A stretch of DNA of 64,000 nt from Clitoria ternatea (GCA_037962975.1 CM075674.1:85700501-85764500), one strand, 5' to 3'. Positions 12,811 through 24,878 are shown, counted from the first letter of the stretch. The notes: a model not told the origin generated them from the letters alone. A program made the numbers and translations.

Positions 12811-13839
12811 GAAACAAAAAATAAGAAAATGGAAAAATGTTTTTTTGTTAAATGAAAAGAAAGTAAATGAAAATAAAATAATTTTATGAGAAATAAATTA
12901 AATTTTGTATATAAAAATTTAATTTTTATTATAATAAATTTTAATATATTATAAAATTATTTTAAATATTTTATAAATTTATAAACATTTATTGGATAAA
13001 AATTTCACTAAATGTCCTTCTATTTTCTTCCATATTTACTTCTTTTTTTCTATTTCATCCTCTTTCTTTTTTTTTTTCTTTCAACCTCAATCCAAACAAA
13101 CCACCGATATTTTTCTTCCATCAAATAAAAAAATATTTATTTCTTTTCTATCTTTGTCCAATCAAATAAAATACTCCTTTTTCTTATTTCTGTTCAATTT
13201 CTTCTCTCAATCGAAATGAACCATAAAGTTTCGTAACGGATGAATCTTGTTTCTTTCATCTGCACTATTTTTTTTTTCCTACGCGATCTACTTGGAAGAT
13301 AGAGAGAGAAAAACAAGTAGAAAATATAAATTGATAATATCAAAAAGAGCAATATGATGATAAAAAAAATGGAGAATGTGAATAATGCCCTCTTTAAAAT
13401 TTTGTTGGCCGACAAAAATCGAATATTTCATTGATTTCTACAAATGCATTCACATTTAGTTGACTGATTCATTTGCAAAATGGATACATAAACTTCAAAT
13501 TTCACTGTTAGCTTTACAAATTATTTTAAAAAAAAATTCTCCGTAATTCGAAAATTGAAAATTATGTTTCAAAGCAATTTGAATTTTTCCCGAATTATTT
13601 TAATATGGCTTACTGTTCTTGACCGAACTACAAATAGTAATGCTTCAGATTCTTGACCTTTTTTATGGAAAAATAATTTGAGTTTAATTAGTATGCATTC
13701 TCATAGTAGAAATTTGTAACAATGGTTAGTTATTCAATTAGTATCAGTGATTGTGAATGTTGGCGAGGATACATATGATTTCTGGCATATATATAGAGAG
13801 TCATAAATATAAAATTATTCATAATTTTTTTTTAAAATT
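12811..13839. other. intergenic DNA, low complexity
   Basis: T-rich and A-rich low-complexity runs, notably 13030-13085. The short open frames here are products of these runs, not genes. Confidence 0.5.
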
Positions 13840-14745
13840 ATGATGAATGAGTTTTTTTTAAGGATTTAGCCGTAAAAATATATTTTTGATTAGGATTAAC
13901 TTTTGTGTTAATTTTTTGTCAGTTAATTACAGTTACCTTAAACTTAAATATAAAATTAATCCCTAACAAAATTTAAAATTTGAATATACTTGTAAGAATT
14001 TTTCAGGATTTAACCCTTGAAATATTTCTTTTGTTTGGATTAAGTTCTGTCATTAACTTTTCATCAGTTAAGTATTGATTGGGCATTGACATATGTATTT
14101 ATTTAATTTTTAAAAAAATTGTCACTTAAGCCAAATTGAAACTCCTCTTGTTCTCCTTGTTCTTCTTTGTTCTCTCACTCGCCTCCCCTTTTCCCCTTTT
14201 GCCCATGACTCATTTGGTAGTGTCAAGTGATGGAAATATAGGTTTGTTGGGACCTTACATAAGGACAACATGATGAAAGTGATGATAGGTAGTTATGACA
14301 TTGTTGAGCTCAAATCAGAAGCTTAATCTAAGATTTGAAGGATAGATTGAGGATTCACTCTTGTGATCTAATCGCATTCAATTCCACTGTTTTTACATCG
14401 AACACAATGTTGAACTCAAATAAAGAGAAAATAATTAGATTTACCATATTGATGAGACCTTTGAGTTTATAATTATGTTTAATTCTAATAAAAAATATCT
14501 CAAGGGCAATTTTTTTTAAAATTCTTAAGGGATTAATCTTAATTTTAAACTTTTTCTGGGGCTAACTTTATATTTAACTTAAAATATATATGTCAATGTT
14601 AAAGTTGCTAACAGTTTGACACCTCAACACTTAATTAATAAAAAATTAACAGTAGAATTTAAGTCTGACAAAAATAAATATTACATGGGTTAAATCTTAA
14701 AAAAATTAAATTTCTTAGAGACTTGCCTCTAATTTAAAATCCTAA
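13840..14745. repeat. large imperfect inverted repeat (foldback element)
   Basis: The left arm (about 13855-14100) contains GGATTTAACCCTTGAAATAT, a CATTAACTTTTCATCAGTTAAG block and CATTGACATATGTAT. The right arm (about 14485-14720), read in reverse complement, gives AGATTTAACCCATGTAATAT, then a TTAATTTTTTATTAATTAAG block and CATTGACATATATAT. The loop (14100-14480) is less AT-rich, with a CTCCTTGTTCTTCTTTG stretch. Probably a non-autonomous DNA transposon; exact ends not fixed. Confidence 0.45.
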
Positions 14746-17700
14746 TCAATTAAAACTCATTGTAAATATAATTTTTATGGCAGTTATTACATTAACTTGA
14801 AGTGTTATGTTCATATCGAGTATGAACCAATTTTAAAATCTTCAATCAAATATTTTATTTTTTGAAATACCTACAAATTAACAGGAGGACTTATTATGAT
14901 TCTCAATCAATAATTTTCCATACATAACAACTCATAATTGCATATAAAATATGTAAAAAATCTAGTGTTTTCTAATTAAATTCATAGTTTTAATACATGC
15001 TAAAACCAGAATATATCCGCGCATATAAAACTCATGGCCAGCATGATATTTTATGTACTCATATGGCAAAACAATAGATAAGAACATATATGTATATAAA
15101 TTTTAATTTTAAAATATAAACATATGTCTTATAAAAATCCATAAACAATCCCATTAAAAATATTATTACTTGTTTTGGAAACTATGATATTGTGATGAGA
15201 ACGAGGGAAGATAGAAACATGAAAAACGTAATGACAGATTAGAATGTTATGAAAAAAGTGATAAGTAATATTAAATAAAAGAATAAAACATTAAGTCATG
15301 TTTCTTAAATAGAATGATGTTTTTTTAAAAGATATCAAAATTTAATTTTTCTTTTGCCACTTTCATATGTGGGTTCATTGTTTTTTATTGAGGTACCTGC
15401 TCGTTGAATCTCTATAGTTTCCACTTTTATGAATAAATAAACAAATATTAATTTAGATATCGAATCCAATTAATTGATCAATTTGTTGAATGACACGAAA
15501 AAAGTCTTTGCATAATCTCTACATTGGAAGCACATACAAACAAATGGAGAAATATACAAATTTAAAGTAGATAAAATTTCATAAATTTTAAATAATCATT
15601 GGATATTTTTTTTTTTGTCAATCAGTTGCATTCAAACGGACTTTACATTTATCATACAACCAAACATTCACAGTCAATTTTGCTTACTTCATTATTTATT
15701 ATTTCAAGTATTAAGCATGAGTAAATCTTTATGGATTAAATAACTTATCATTTCATTTATATTTACATCTTAATTATATGTATCTTCCTTAGAGGTAGTT
15801 TTTATCTGCCAAGTGAGTTCTTGCAACAATCCCAATATAATTGTGGAAACTAAACTGGATCGAACAATCAAAATCGGTTAGAATGGGCAAACCACTTGAA
15901 AATTAACGTTAAAAATCGTGGTTGAATTAGTTATATTTTTTTAAAAAGAATTCCTATTTTTTTCATTTTTTAAAATCTATTCTAAACTATTTTTACATAA
16001 ATAAAAGTCTATGTAATATTTTCATATTATTTATTTATTATCACCAATTCAACCCTAATTTAATCACAATTAAATCAATAAATCATAGACTAGTATCTGT
16101 ATGTTTTAAATATTAGAATTACTATGAGAATCAGAATCAGTAATCCATAATTAATATATAATTGCTGTGTTTTGGCTTTATCAATCTAAATGAGGTAGAC
16201 CAAACAAAATCCTTCAATTCCATATATATAAGAATCTTATACAAGTGTGAAAATTACAGCCGATGGGCATATATAGCAAATATGTCTCCAAAAAGCACAA
16301 TCGAAATCAAAGTGGAATTAAATTATAACAAATTAAGTATTTTGGACCACAAAGCTAATTAAACTCTGATATCTTAATTACCCTTTTTCTTTTGGTTTTG
16401 CAAAAGCCAATAGTCTCAATTAAATGGTAGCTCATAGAAGCTATGCAATCTTTTGAGTTGTCTTAATTCAAATGTATACCATGTGTGCAAAATGTAATCA
16501 TCTGTGACCTTATGCATGGAATGGCACGTGCAGTTGCGTGATAAATATTGCAACACGATCATAAATGAAACAACTTACACATGCAATGAATCAGCTTAAA
16601 AAAGAAAGTCAATTGCCTAGATAAAAATTTACTTGAACAATGTACATCAAAATTACTATATTTTCACAATTCTATTTAGTTATAAATTTAAATCTTATTG
16701 ATATAACAATTTTGTTTGTGGATAAAATATAGATATTTACATAAACACTCATCAAACTTTTAAGTATATCTTAATTTTGTTGAGTTTACTCATCTAAATT
16801 TCTTATACATAAAAAAATAGAATAACAGTGTGTTTTATCTTTTTCCCAAAAGTACTCCGTGAAAGCTAAAATGCATTTTACCACACCACAGTATATAATA
16901 AATCTCAAGCTTAATTAATTTATGAGACTTTCTTAAAAAATATTCTGAATTATCGTACAAATATAAAATATAGAAATCATGAATGTAAAAAAATTCAAGA
17001 AAACACATATACACGCACATCCAATTTTCAATCTGACATGTGACTCATATGGATCTTTCCAGCATAATTTGTTTATTGAAATAAAACCCAACAAGGTTGC
17101 TATGACACAGCTAGAAAAGCCACTGCTGATTGATTCAAAGTCAAAAAAAAACGTGCACAATATATATGTATCAACCTTTCATGTATGCTAGTTCATCTCC
17201 CCCAACCCCTAAACCTAGTTAACGGATAATCACAGGGTAGCTTTCAACATATGATATAGTTCAAAATGAACGGTTTGGTCTTCATTTACCACTACAGTAC
17301 GCATACTAATTTGGCAGTTCAAAAACTTGATGCAGTAATAGTTGTTTTGGTTCCCTTTCATACGGTATGTGCATAGAATCCGTTCTTGCATGCCACTGTT
17401 GTGATACAGAAACAGTGACCAGGCTTACAAATTCTGTGGATATTGGTAGAGGGAAAACAACATGTAGTTGTCCTATATAGTAATATAGTTAGGAACTGTC
17501 TTTTGAAAGGAACTACCACATTTGAACATTTCATATTGTGACATGTGTTAAATATATTGTTGCTTTGAAATTAATGTTGCCAAAAGAAGTGGGTGTAACC
17601 TTGCTGCTGATGGTGCCATGTCAACAGACAATGAACATTGTCTAACAAGTCTACGTGTCATGTGATGTTATTTCCTCTTTCAGACCGAGTATAAGGTTAT

Positions 17701-17753
17701 TAGGTTTCTCTTCAACTTAAACCTTTTCTTAGTTTTAGATGGTTGAGACACAC
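14746..17753. other. intergenic DNA, no gene seen
   Basis: About 3 kb of AT-rich DNA without recognisable coding sequence, RNA or repeat termini. Short frames near 16162-16362 and 16835-17191 overlap each other on both strands and show no domain. Confidence 0.5.
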
Positions 17754-17776
17754 ATATATATATATATATATATATA
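17754..17776. repeat. (AT)n microsatellite, left part
   Basis: Simple AT repeat abutting the copia element. The same array continues after it at 24069-24105, so the element inserted within the microsatellite. Confidence 0.9.
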
Positions 17777-18193
17777 TGCAGAATTTTTTTTTATTATGAA
17801 CATACAATTCATAACATAATTTTAACACACATCATGACATAAAGTTTTGATTGAAGACGTACCTGAAGACAAGCGATCCATGAATCCCAATGGTGAGCGT
17901 GTACTACTCTCAATTTGAGTGCCATAAGTCCAGTGTGTTACTGACTCTGTGTAATAATCACCTAATGGGATAGTGATTATATAGGCAACCACAGATGAGA
18001 GCAGGAACCTCTCACTGGACATATAAAATGGGCCAACTCATCACGGTTCATCCAATCAAAAGCCCAATAGCTAAATCTATCTATATACATAATATTTACA
18101 TATCATATAATTAATCAACACAATATAGATATAATGATTTAATGATGCTAATCCATCAAATTAATATAATAATATTATTAAGAAAATCTAACA
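17777..18193 (-). repeat. 3' LTR of the copia element
   Basis: 417 bp, 98% identical by eye to 23651-24068. It ends TG/CA and is preceded on the minus strand by the polypurine tract. Confidence 0.93.
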
Positions 18194-18205
18194 TTTCTCC
18201 CACTT
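18194..18205 (-). promoter_or_regulatory. polypurine tract of the copia element
   Basis: AAGTGGGAGAAA on the minus strand lies directly against the 3' LTR. It is the expected plus-strand primer for reverse transcription. Confidence 0.85.
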
Positions 18206-18504
18206 GGATAACATTATTAAATTATTAAGTACAAAATCTATATTATTTTGACAAGTTATTAATTATCACCAAGATATATAATAATTTCACAATAGCATAC
18301 AATCATATCCGATAGGGATATACATTATATACTACAATAGTTTATATTTCAGTCACGGTATAGATAAGGAAATATGAATTTCATTTCCACATGTTCCAAG
18401 CATCCAAAATACAACAAAAAAAATGTCAATAAAATGACATCAATAATAACATATCCAAAATAGAAAACTAGTTTCAATAAACAGATTACAAAATAAAACT
18501 CCCA

Positions 18505-21500
18505 CTAATCCAAGACATCAAAAGACTTGACTAAACCCATATGGGTTACATGATTATGAAAAACTCCAACGGTCAAGCCTTTGGTTAGTGGATCTGCCAA
18601 CATGCTCTGAGTAGCAATGTGCTCAATTCGAGTCTGAAACTCAAGTACTTTCTCTCTAACAAACAAGTACTTCACATCGAAGTGCTTCGAACGAGTAGAA
18701 CTCTTATTATTTTGAGAGATAAGTACGACAGCAGTATTATCGTAATAAATTACAAGTGGCCTAGAAATACTTTCAACAATACGGAAGCCAGAAATCAAAT
18801 TCTTTAGCCACATAGCTTGACGAGTAGCCTCATAACAAGCAATATACTCTGCCTCCATAGTAGAAGTAGCTGTGATTGTCTGTTTGACACTTTTCCAGGA
18901 TACAGCTCCTCCTGCCATCATAAAGATGAAGCCTGAAGTAGACTTACGGTCATCAGGGCAACCTGCAAAATCAGAATCTGAATAACCTATGACTTTAAGT
19001 TGATCAGACTTTGCATAGGTCAACATATAATCCTTGGTTCCCTGTAAATATCTCAAGACCTTCTTCACGGCTTTCCAATGACCCAAACCTGGGTTGCTCA
19101 AGTATCTGCCCAAAGCATTAATAGCGAAAGCAATATCGGGACGAGTGTAGACTTGAGCATACATCAAGCTCCCAACAGCAGAAGTATATGGAACTTTCTC
19201 CATTTCAAACAACTCTTTGTCGTTCTGAGGACACTGAGAATTAGAGAGTTTCTCATCCCTTTGAACAGGCGCGGCACACGGGGAGCAAGAATACATATTA
19301 AACCTTTTGAGGATTTTATCAATGTACCCTTTCTGAGACAATCCAAGAGTACCACGAGACCTATCACGACATATCTGGATGCCCAAGACAACAGAAGCAT
19401 CACCAAGGTCTTTCATATCAAAATGGCTACTCAACATTTTCTTTGTCTCATTCAAAACATCAATGCAGCTGCTAGCAAGAAGAATATCATCAACATATAA
19501 AACAAGGATGATAAAATTGCTCCCACTCATCTTCAGGTAAATGCACTGATCTGAGGCATTTTCCTTGAAGCCAAAAGAAGTGACCACTTGGTCAAATTTT
19601 AAGTAACATTGTCTAGAAGCCTGTTTCAAACCATAAAGGGATTTCTTCAACCTGCAAACTAAATTTTCTTTGCCCTTTTCAGCAAAGCCATCAGGTTGAA
19701 CCATGTAGACATCTTCAACAAGATCACCATTTAGAAAAGTTGTTTTGACATCCATCTGGTGCAACTCCAGATCAAAATAAGCCACCATAGCCATAACAAC
19801 TCGAAAAGAATCCTTTGTCGAGACCGGCGAAAACGTTTCTTTAAAATCAATGCCTTCTCTCTGACTGTACCCTTTCGCCACCAATCTAGCTTTGTATCTT
19901 TCAACTTCGCCAGATGGTGTACGTTTAGTTTTGAAAACCCATTTGTAGCCAACCGGTTTGCAACCAGGCGGTAAAGAAACAAGCTCCCAAACATTATTGT
20001 TAGTCATAGAAGCTAACTCATCATGCATGGCATTCACCCATTCAGAAGCATGAGAGCTAGAGATAGCTTGCTCAAAACTAATAGGGTCATCATCACCACA
20101 AACATCAAACTCATATTCCTGAAGATACACAATATAATCATCTGGTATGGATGACTTACGTGTTCTTTGAGATCTTCTCACCACAGCCTCAACAGGAACA
20201 GGTGCAGGTACAATTTCATTATTTAAAGGAGTATGGTCAATGGCAACGTCAGGCTCTTGATAAGTTGCCACAGGTGCTACGACAATCTCATCAGTGATAG
20301 GAACATGTTCATTATTAGGTATGAAAGGAGTTGGATCGATTTTCGAAACAGGAAATTGAGGTGCGGGGACTTCAACTCTATCTTCTTCAAAGACAACTGG
20401 TCGTGAGGCAATGCTCCCACTACCCAAATCATCCTCAAAGAATACTGCACGATCAAACTCTATTACTCGTGTAGAGTGAGAAAGACAATAAAATCTGCTA
20501 CCTCTTGAACCCACACAATAACCAATGAAGAAGCCACTAACAGTCTTCAGATCAAGCTTCTTCATCGTAGGGTTATAGGGTCTGACTTCTGCCTTACATC
20601 CCCAAACACGCAAGTGTTTCAAACTTGGTTTCTTTCCAGTCATCAATTCATAAGGAGTTTTTGGTACAGACTTGCTAGGCACTTGATTAAGAACGTACAC
20701 AGCGGTTCTCAAGGCATCTCCCCAAAGAAAGTCGGGTAAGCAAGATGGACCCATCATAGATCTCACCATCTCCATAAGCGTGCGATTTCTTCTTTCTGCC
20801 ACTCCATTTTGTTCAGGTGTACCTGGCATCGTGTATTGAGCTTCGATGCCGTATTCTTGGAGATATCTAGCAAAAGGTCTTGGATTCCTTCCGGTTTCAT
20901 CATATCTGCCATAATATTCTCCTCCTCTATCAGACCGCACACATTTTATCTTCTTGCCAGTTTTTAATTCAGCAGCAGCCTTGAACGATTTAAAAGCATC
21001 CAAGGGACATGATTTCTCTTGAAGAAGATCTATCCAGCCAAAACGAGAGTAATCATCTATGAATGTAATAAAATACCTATATCCACCCATAGCAGTGGGT
21101 GTAATAGGCCCACACATGTTAGTGTGAATCAACTCTAACACGACATCACGACGACTCCCAGACATGTTCCTGGGTTTAGCAGTAAGCTTACCTTTAATGC
21201 AAGCCACACAAGCATCAAAATCAAAGAAGTCCAAATCAGGTAAAATCTCATGCTTAATGAGTTTCTCAATACGAGGCCTTGAAATATGTCCCAAGCGTCT
21301 ATGCCATAACATGGAAGAATTCTCATCGACCCTGCTACGCTTGTGCCCAACAACAGAATTAACGCTCATATCGGAAAAAGTCAACATATAAAGATTATCA
21401 AAAAGAACCCCATGACCAACAACAGAAGATGCAAAAAGGATGTCCAGTTTTCCATTGCCAAACAGAAAAGAATAATCACACTTGTCCAAAGCAGAAACAG

Positions 21501-21885
21501 AAATCAGGTTTCTACGAATAAAAGGAACATAAACAGCGTCTTTTAGAAGCAAAACATGACTAGAGGGCAAACACAAAGAAACAACCCCTATATCTTCAAC
21601 AGGAACTCTAGCTCCATCTCCTACTACGATCTTTGATTCAAAATCACTTGGTTTCCTCAGGCTTGTGAACCCCTGTAAGGAATTCATCACATGAATAGTT
21701 GCGCCCGAATCAAACCACCAAGTATTAGGAGGAACATCAACAACATTGGATTCAAAACAAGCTAGAGCATTTGGCTCAACTTCCCATAAAGCTAAGTCAA
21801 TATTGGTCATAGCCAAATACAAATCTAAAGACTCCTTCCAGTCCTCATAATTCGTCCCGTTCAACGTTTTAACAGAAGTGGGCAT
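18505..21885 (-). CDS. copia Gag-Pol polyprotein, gag mostly deleted
   Basis: Unbroken 1126-aa ORF. Residues 1-40 match the start of copia gag (NGTNYEDWK, LYLAMTNIDLAL). The rest of gag, including the CCHC knuckle, is absent and the frame passes straight into the linker before protease. Protease: D59-S-G. Integrase: zinc finger H195, H200, C226, C229; then the HTxMCGP motif with Asn256 where the family has its first catalytic Asp, D319 (RSDRGGEY) and E364 (NGVAERRN). Reverse transcriptase: D712 and YVDD (797-800). RNase H: D970, E1013, D1049; KYLFVRE has Leu where His is usual. Typical copia polyproteins are about 1300-1450 aa, so ~250 aa are missing. Enzymes beyond integrase look intact in reading frame. 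It would need capsid, and probably integrase, from another element. Confidence 0.93.
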   Translation of the reverse strand: MPTSVKTLNGTNYEDWKESLDLYLAMTNIDLALWEVEPNALACFESNVVDVPPNTWWFDSGATIHVMNSLQGFTSLRKPSDFESKIVVGDGARVPVEDIGVVSLCLPSSHVLLLKDAVYVPFIRRNLISVSALDKCDYSFLFGNGKLDILFASSVVGHGVLFDNLYMLTFSDMSVNSVVGHKRSRVDENSSMLWHRRLGHISRPRIEKLIKHEILPDLDFFDFDACVACIKGKLTAKPRNMSGSRRDVVLELIHTNMCGPITPTAMGGYRYFITFIDDYSRFGWIDLLQEKSCPLDAFKSFKAAAELKTGKKIKCVRSDRGGEYYGRYDETGRNPRPFARYLQEYGIEAQYTMPGTPEQNGVAERRNRTLMEMVRSMMGPSCLPDFLWGDALRTAVYVLNQVPSKSVPKTPYELMTGKKPSLKHLRVWGCKAEVRPYNPTMKKLDLKTVSGFFIGYCVGSRGSRFYCLSHSTRVIEFDRAVFFEDDLGSGSIASRPVVFEEDRVEVPAPQFPVSKIDPTPFIPNNEHVPITDEIVVAPVATYQEPDVAIDHTPLNNEIVPAPVPVEAVVRRSQRTRKSSIPDDYIVYLQEYEFDVCGDDDPISFEQAISSSHASEWVNAMHDELASMTNNNVWELVSLPPGCKPVGYKWVFKTKRTPSGEVERYKARLVAKGYSQREGIDFKETFSPVSTKDSFRVVMAMVAYFDLELHQMDVKTTFLNGDLVEDVYMVQPDGFAEKGKENLVCRLKKSLYGLKQASRQCYLKFDQVVTSFGFKENASDQCIYLKMSGSNFIILVLYVDDILLASSCIDVLNETKKMLSSHFDMKDLGDASVVLGIQICRDRSRGTLGLSQKGYIDKILKRFNMYSCSPCAAPVQRDEKLSNSQCPQNDKELFEMEKVPYTSAVGSLMYAQVYTRPDIAFAINALGRYLSNPGLGHWKAVKKVLRYLQGTKDYMLTYAKSDQLKVIGYSDSDFAGCPDDRKSTSGFIFMMAGGAVSWKSVKQTITATSTMEAEYIACYEATRQAMWLKNLISGFRIVESISRPLVIYYDNTAVVLISQNNKSSTRSKHFDVKYLFVREKVLEFQTRIEHIATQSMLADPLTKGLTVGVFHNHVTHMGLVKSFDVLD

Positions 21886-22574
21886 TGATACTGATATACG
21901 AGAAATTAATCAATATGCATAATTAAATCATAAAAAATATAGTATGCCTATCATAAAATTTCTTTATTAATTATAATCCCGCCTAAGGGTCCCAGATTAT
22001 AAAAAAATATTTACAAAAGAATACAATGCATACAAAATTCATGTCACCAAATCCTAACACCGATAGGGCATTAGTACAAAATTGACGTAAAAAACACAAG
22101 TGTATAGTATTCAACAAATCACATTAATAACAACATATCGATGGGATATAATTATTATTAATGTAATATTATATATAGATGCTTATTATTTTATTTTATT
22201 TTATTTTATTTTATTTTTATTTTTTTCACAAATCTTGTATAAATGATCTCACGATAGGTGAGATGACATTTGTACAGAATAATTCAAAATTTTATATACA
22301 ATATTACTGATTTTATATTTTATAATTATTATATACAAACGAGAAGAGCATATTGATAACAAGAGACTAATGCATAATATTATATATATATATAATGATG
22401 GCATAATTCATTTTGCAAAACCATGAATATAATATGATGAAATTGAATATAACAACACGTAGATATATATATATATATATATATATATGATAATGGCGGA
22501 AATATATATACAATAATGGTACACGGAATTTTACGAGACATATATAATATCTTATAAAATTCAAAATTGTAACC

Positions 22575-22835
22575 GTGTTATATATCTATATATATATTAT
22601 GGCAAACAATCGATATAGATATGAAATTTGAAATTGTAACAGTATATATCTATTATGGCAAACAATCAATATAGATTGAAATTTGAAATTATAACAGTAT
22701 ATATCTATTATGGCAAACAATCAATATAGATTGATAATTGAAATTATAATAGTATATATCTATTATGGCAAACAATCAATATATATTGATAATTGAAATT
22801 ATAATAGTATATATCTATTATGGCAAATTATAGTA
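22575..22835. repeat. 55-bp tandem repeat, about 4.5 units
   Basis: The phrase CTATTATGGCAAACAATC recurs with GGCAAA at 22601, 22657, 22712, 22767 and 22822, a period of 55-56 bp. Units are nearly identical, with the first and last more diverged. Confidence 0.9.
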
Positions 22836-23635
22836 TTTTATAACGATACATGATATATAATTTTAACGTAATCAGTCATAATTTAATATATATATATATA
22901 TAATGTTAAAAAAATAGAATGGTAACTGCATAAAAAAATGAAAATTTTGAATGAGCACATACAACAATTGTAAGTCAAGATGACCAGAAAATTATGCATT
23001 GTACGTATAGCAATTGGAAAGAATTGACTAATCAGAATCCAAAAAAATATAGTGTATCTTTCATGAATTCATGCCAAGATCAAGGAAACAACAAATTGAC
23101 ATAGTAACGCATGGATTTGATGAAAGAATTTGAACAATTGATCAACAAGCTTTTGAATTAACACGTACAACAATGAGATGAAATTGGACAATTGGCCAAT
23201 TGGAATTTCAGGACAGTAACTGCGTTTGAACAAATTTGCTAATACGAACAAAATTGATAACAAATTCGAATTGACGTGCACAACAAATTGATCAATTTTC
23301 TAGAAATTGCCAAGAACAGTAATTGAAAACGAATTTGAGGCAGGGTCTAAGGCAATTTTGATTCACCAATTTTAAAGAATTTTAACGTGCCAATACTTGG
23401 ATAAAATAAAAAAAAAATAGGCATGTACCATATCTTGTATTGGCAGAATTGAAAGAAGACTGAATTGACGAATCAATTGCCAAGCGTAAAAAAAAACACA
23501 AATCCATGAACAAGGATCCATTAAAAAAAACAGAAATTGAAACGCAACATGGAAAAATATGGGAAACAAAAATTTAATTTTTTATTTTTTTATTTTTACA
23601 ATTAATTTTTAACATTCATGATACGTGTTAAACGA

Positions 23636-23648
23636 GGCTCTGATACCA
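23636..23648 (-). promoter_or_regulatory. primer-binding site (initiator tRNA-Met), copia
   Basis: TGGTATCAGAGCC on the minus strand, two bases inside the 5' LTR. It is complementary to the 3' end of plant initiator tRNA-Met, the usual primer of these elements. Confidence 0.92.
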
Positions 23649-23650
23649 AT

Positions 23651-24064
23651 TGCAGAATTTTTTTTTATTATGAACATACAATTCATAACATAATTTTAAC
23701 ACACATCATGACAACAAAGTTTTGATTGAAGGCGTACCTGAAGACAAGCGATCCATGAATCCCAATGGTGAGCGTGTACTACTCTCAATTTGAGTGCCCT
23801 AAGTCCAGTGTGTTACTGACTCTGTGTAATAATCACCTAATGGGATAGTGATTATATAGGCAACCACAGATGAGAGCAGGAACCTCTCACTGGGCATATA
23901 GAATGGGCCAACCCATCACGGTCCATCCAAACAAAAGCCCAATAGCTAAATCTATCTATATACATAATATTTACATATCATATAATTAATCAACACAATA
24001 TAGATATAATGATTTAATGATGCTAATCCATCAAATTAATATAATAATATTATTAAGAAAATCT

Positions 24065-24068
<4 letters not shown>
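23651..24068 (-). repeat. 5' LTR of the copia element
   Basis: 418 bp. The pair of 17777-18193; most differences between the two are transitions. Confidence 0.93.

Positions 24069-24105
<37 letters not shown>
24069..24105. repeat. (AT)n microsatellite, middle part
   Basis: 37 bp of pure AT repeat between the copia element and the adjacent solo LTR. Confidence 0.9.
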
Positions 24106-24109
<4 letters not shown>

Positions 24110-24855
24110 TTTATAAGGGGAACACCTTTTGGTCATACCCCTTAATCCAACGGTGAGAATACAAAAATCCAGGGGGAAGCGATGAGTGTGATGTATCTAA
24201 GAGTTGACATCCCTAGAAGAGGCCACGTAACCCAAGATTCGACTATTGGGATACAAGAGCCTTAAATCAACAGACGTAACACTTCAAGACAACTTTGGGC
24301 GAAATGACGTACCCTTAAATGACTTTGGGATATAGAAACGGCGCAATCATGACAAGCACGTGCCCCCACTGCCTCGTAATAACAAATGACGGTTACCACC
24401 TTCCCACCACGTGGCCAAGACTCGCCTCACTCAGAAATTCTTGCTCGGAACCAATACTTGTCTCACTCGGAAATTCCCACCCGGAAATACAGTTTGCTCA
24501 CCCAAAATTTTTTACCCAAGCTGCAACTTCTCCCTCTCGGCAATCAGGGAAATCTTATGGGAAGAATTTCAACTCGCATTTAACCACTTCGCTCGGCCTC
24601 ACACCCAAGGCTTGTGGCTAGGGGGCTCATGTTCCCCCCGAGTTTAGGGAGTGATCCCCACAAACCTCCCCACGTCACTTAGTGGTAGGCTGATTAAGGT
24701 TATAGCTTAATAAGCCAAGACTCACTTTGTAACCTAGGAATAAAGGCACCTGCGATACGCATGTTGTAACCTAAGTGACATATTATTAAGAAATAACAGA
24801 CCTAATCCCTAGGGGAGTTCTCTAGGGTTTCGTGCCTAAACTCTTAGTGTGAACA
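24106..24855 (+). mobile_element. probable solo LTR (750 bp)
   Basis: A 750-bp non-AT-rich block with sharp edges, starting TGAATTTATAAGG and ending GTGTGAACA, with atata on both sides. Near its right end it has a TTGTAACC / AATAAAGG / TAGGGTTTCG succession resembling the R-U5 end of plant LTRs on the plus strand. No primer site follows. Because both flanks are AT repeat, the duplication is not independent proof. Confidence 0.5.
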
Positions 24856-24878
24856 ATATATATATATATATATATATG
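24856..24878. repeat. (AT)n microsatellite, right part
   Basis: Continuation of the AT array after the solo LTR. Confidence 0.85.

Larger units (their letters stand above)
21886..23650 (-). other. long non-coding leader of the copia element
   Basis: 1.76 kb lie between the 5' LTR and the ORF, AT-rich and without long frames. It holds (AT)n at 22462-22488, (TTTTA)n-like runs at 22186-22222 and a 55-bp tandem array at 22575-22835. Such a long leader is unusual for a 6-kb copia element and may include sequence gained when gag was lost. Confidence 0.6.
17777..24068 (-). mobile_element. complete Ty1/copia LTR retrotransposon (6.3 kb)
   Basis: LTRs at 17777-18193 and 23651-24068 (TGTTAG...CTGCA on the minus strand) enclose a primer site, one polyprotein ORF and a polypurine tract, in that order on the minus strand. 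Flanks are atata on both sides (17772-17776, 24069-24073), consistent with a 5-bp target duplication, though this is inside an AT array. The LTRs differ at about eight positions plus one small indel in ~417 bp (about 2%), a fairly recent insertion. The polyprotein order PR-IN-RT-RH defines copia; its phrasing resembles TNT1-type plant elements. Most of gag is missing, so the copy is probably not self-sufficient. Confidence 0.95.

Noticed and set aside
19078..19500. 140-aa plus-strand frame inside the copia element
   Set aside because: It lies antisense to the reverse transcriptase/RNase H coding sequence and is a shadow of the real frame.
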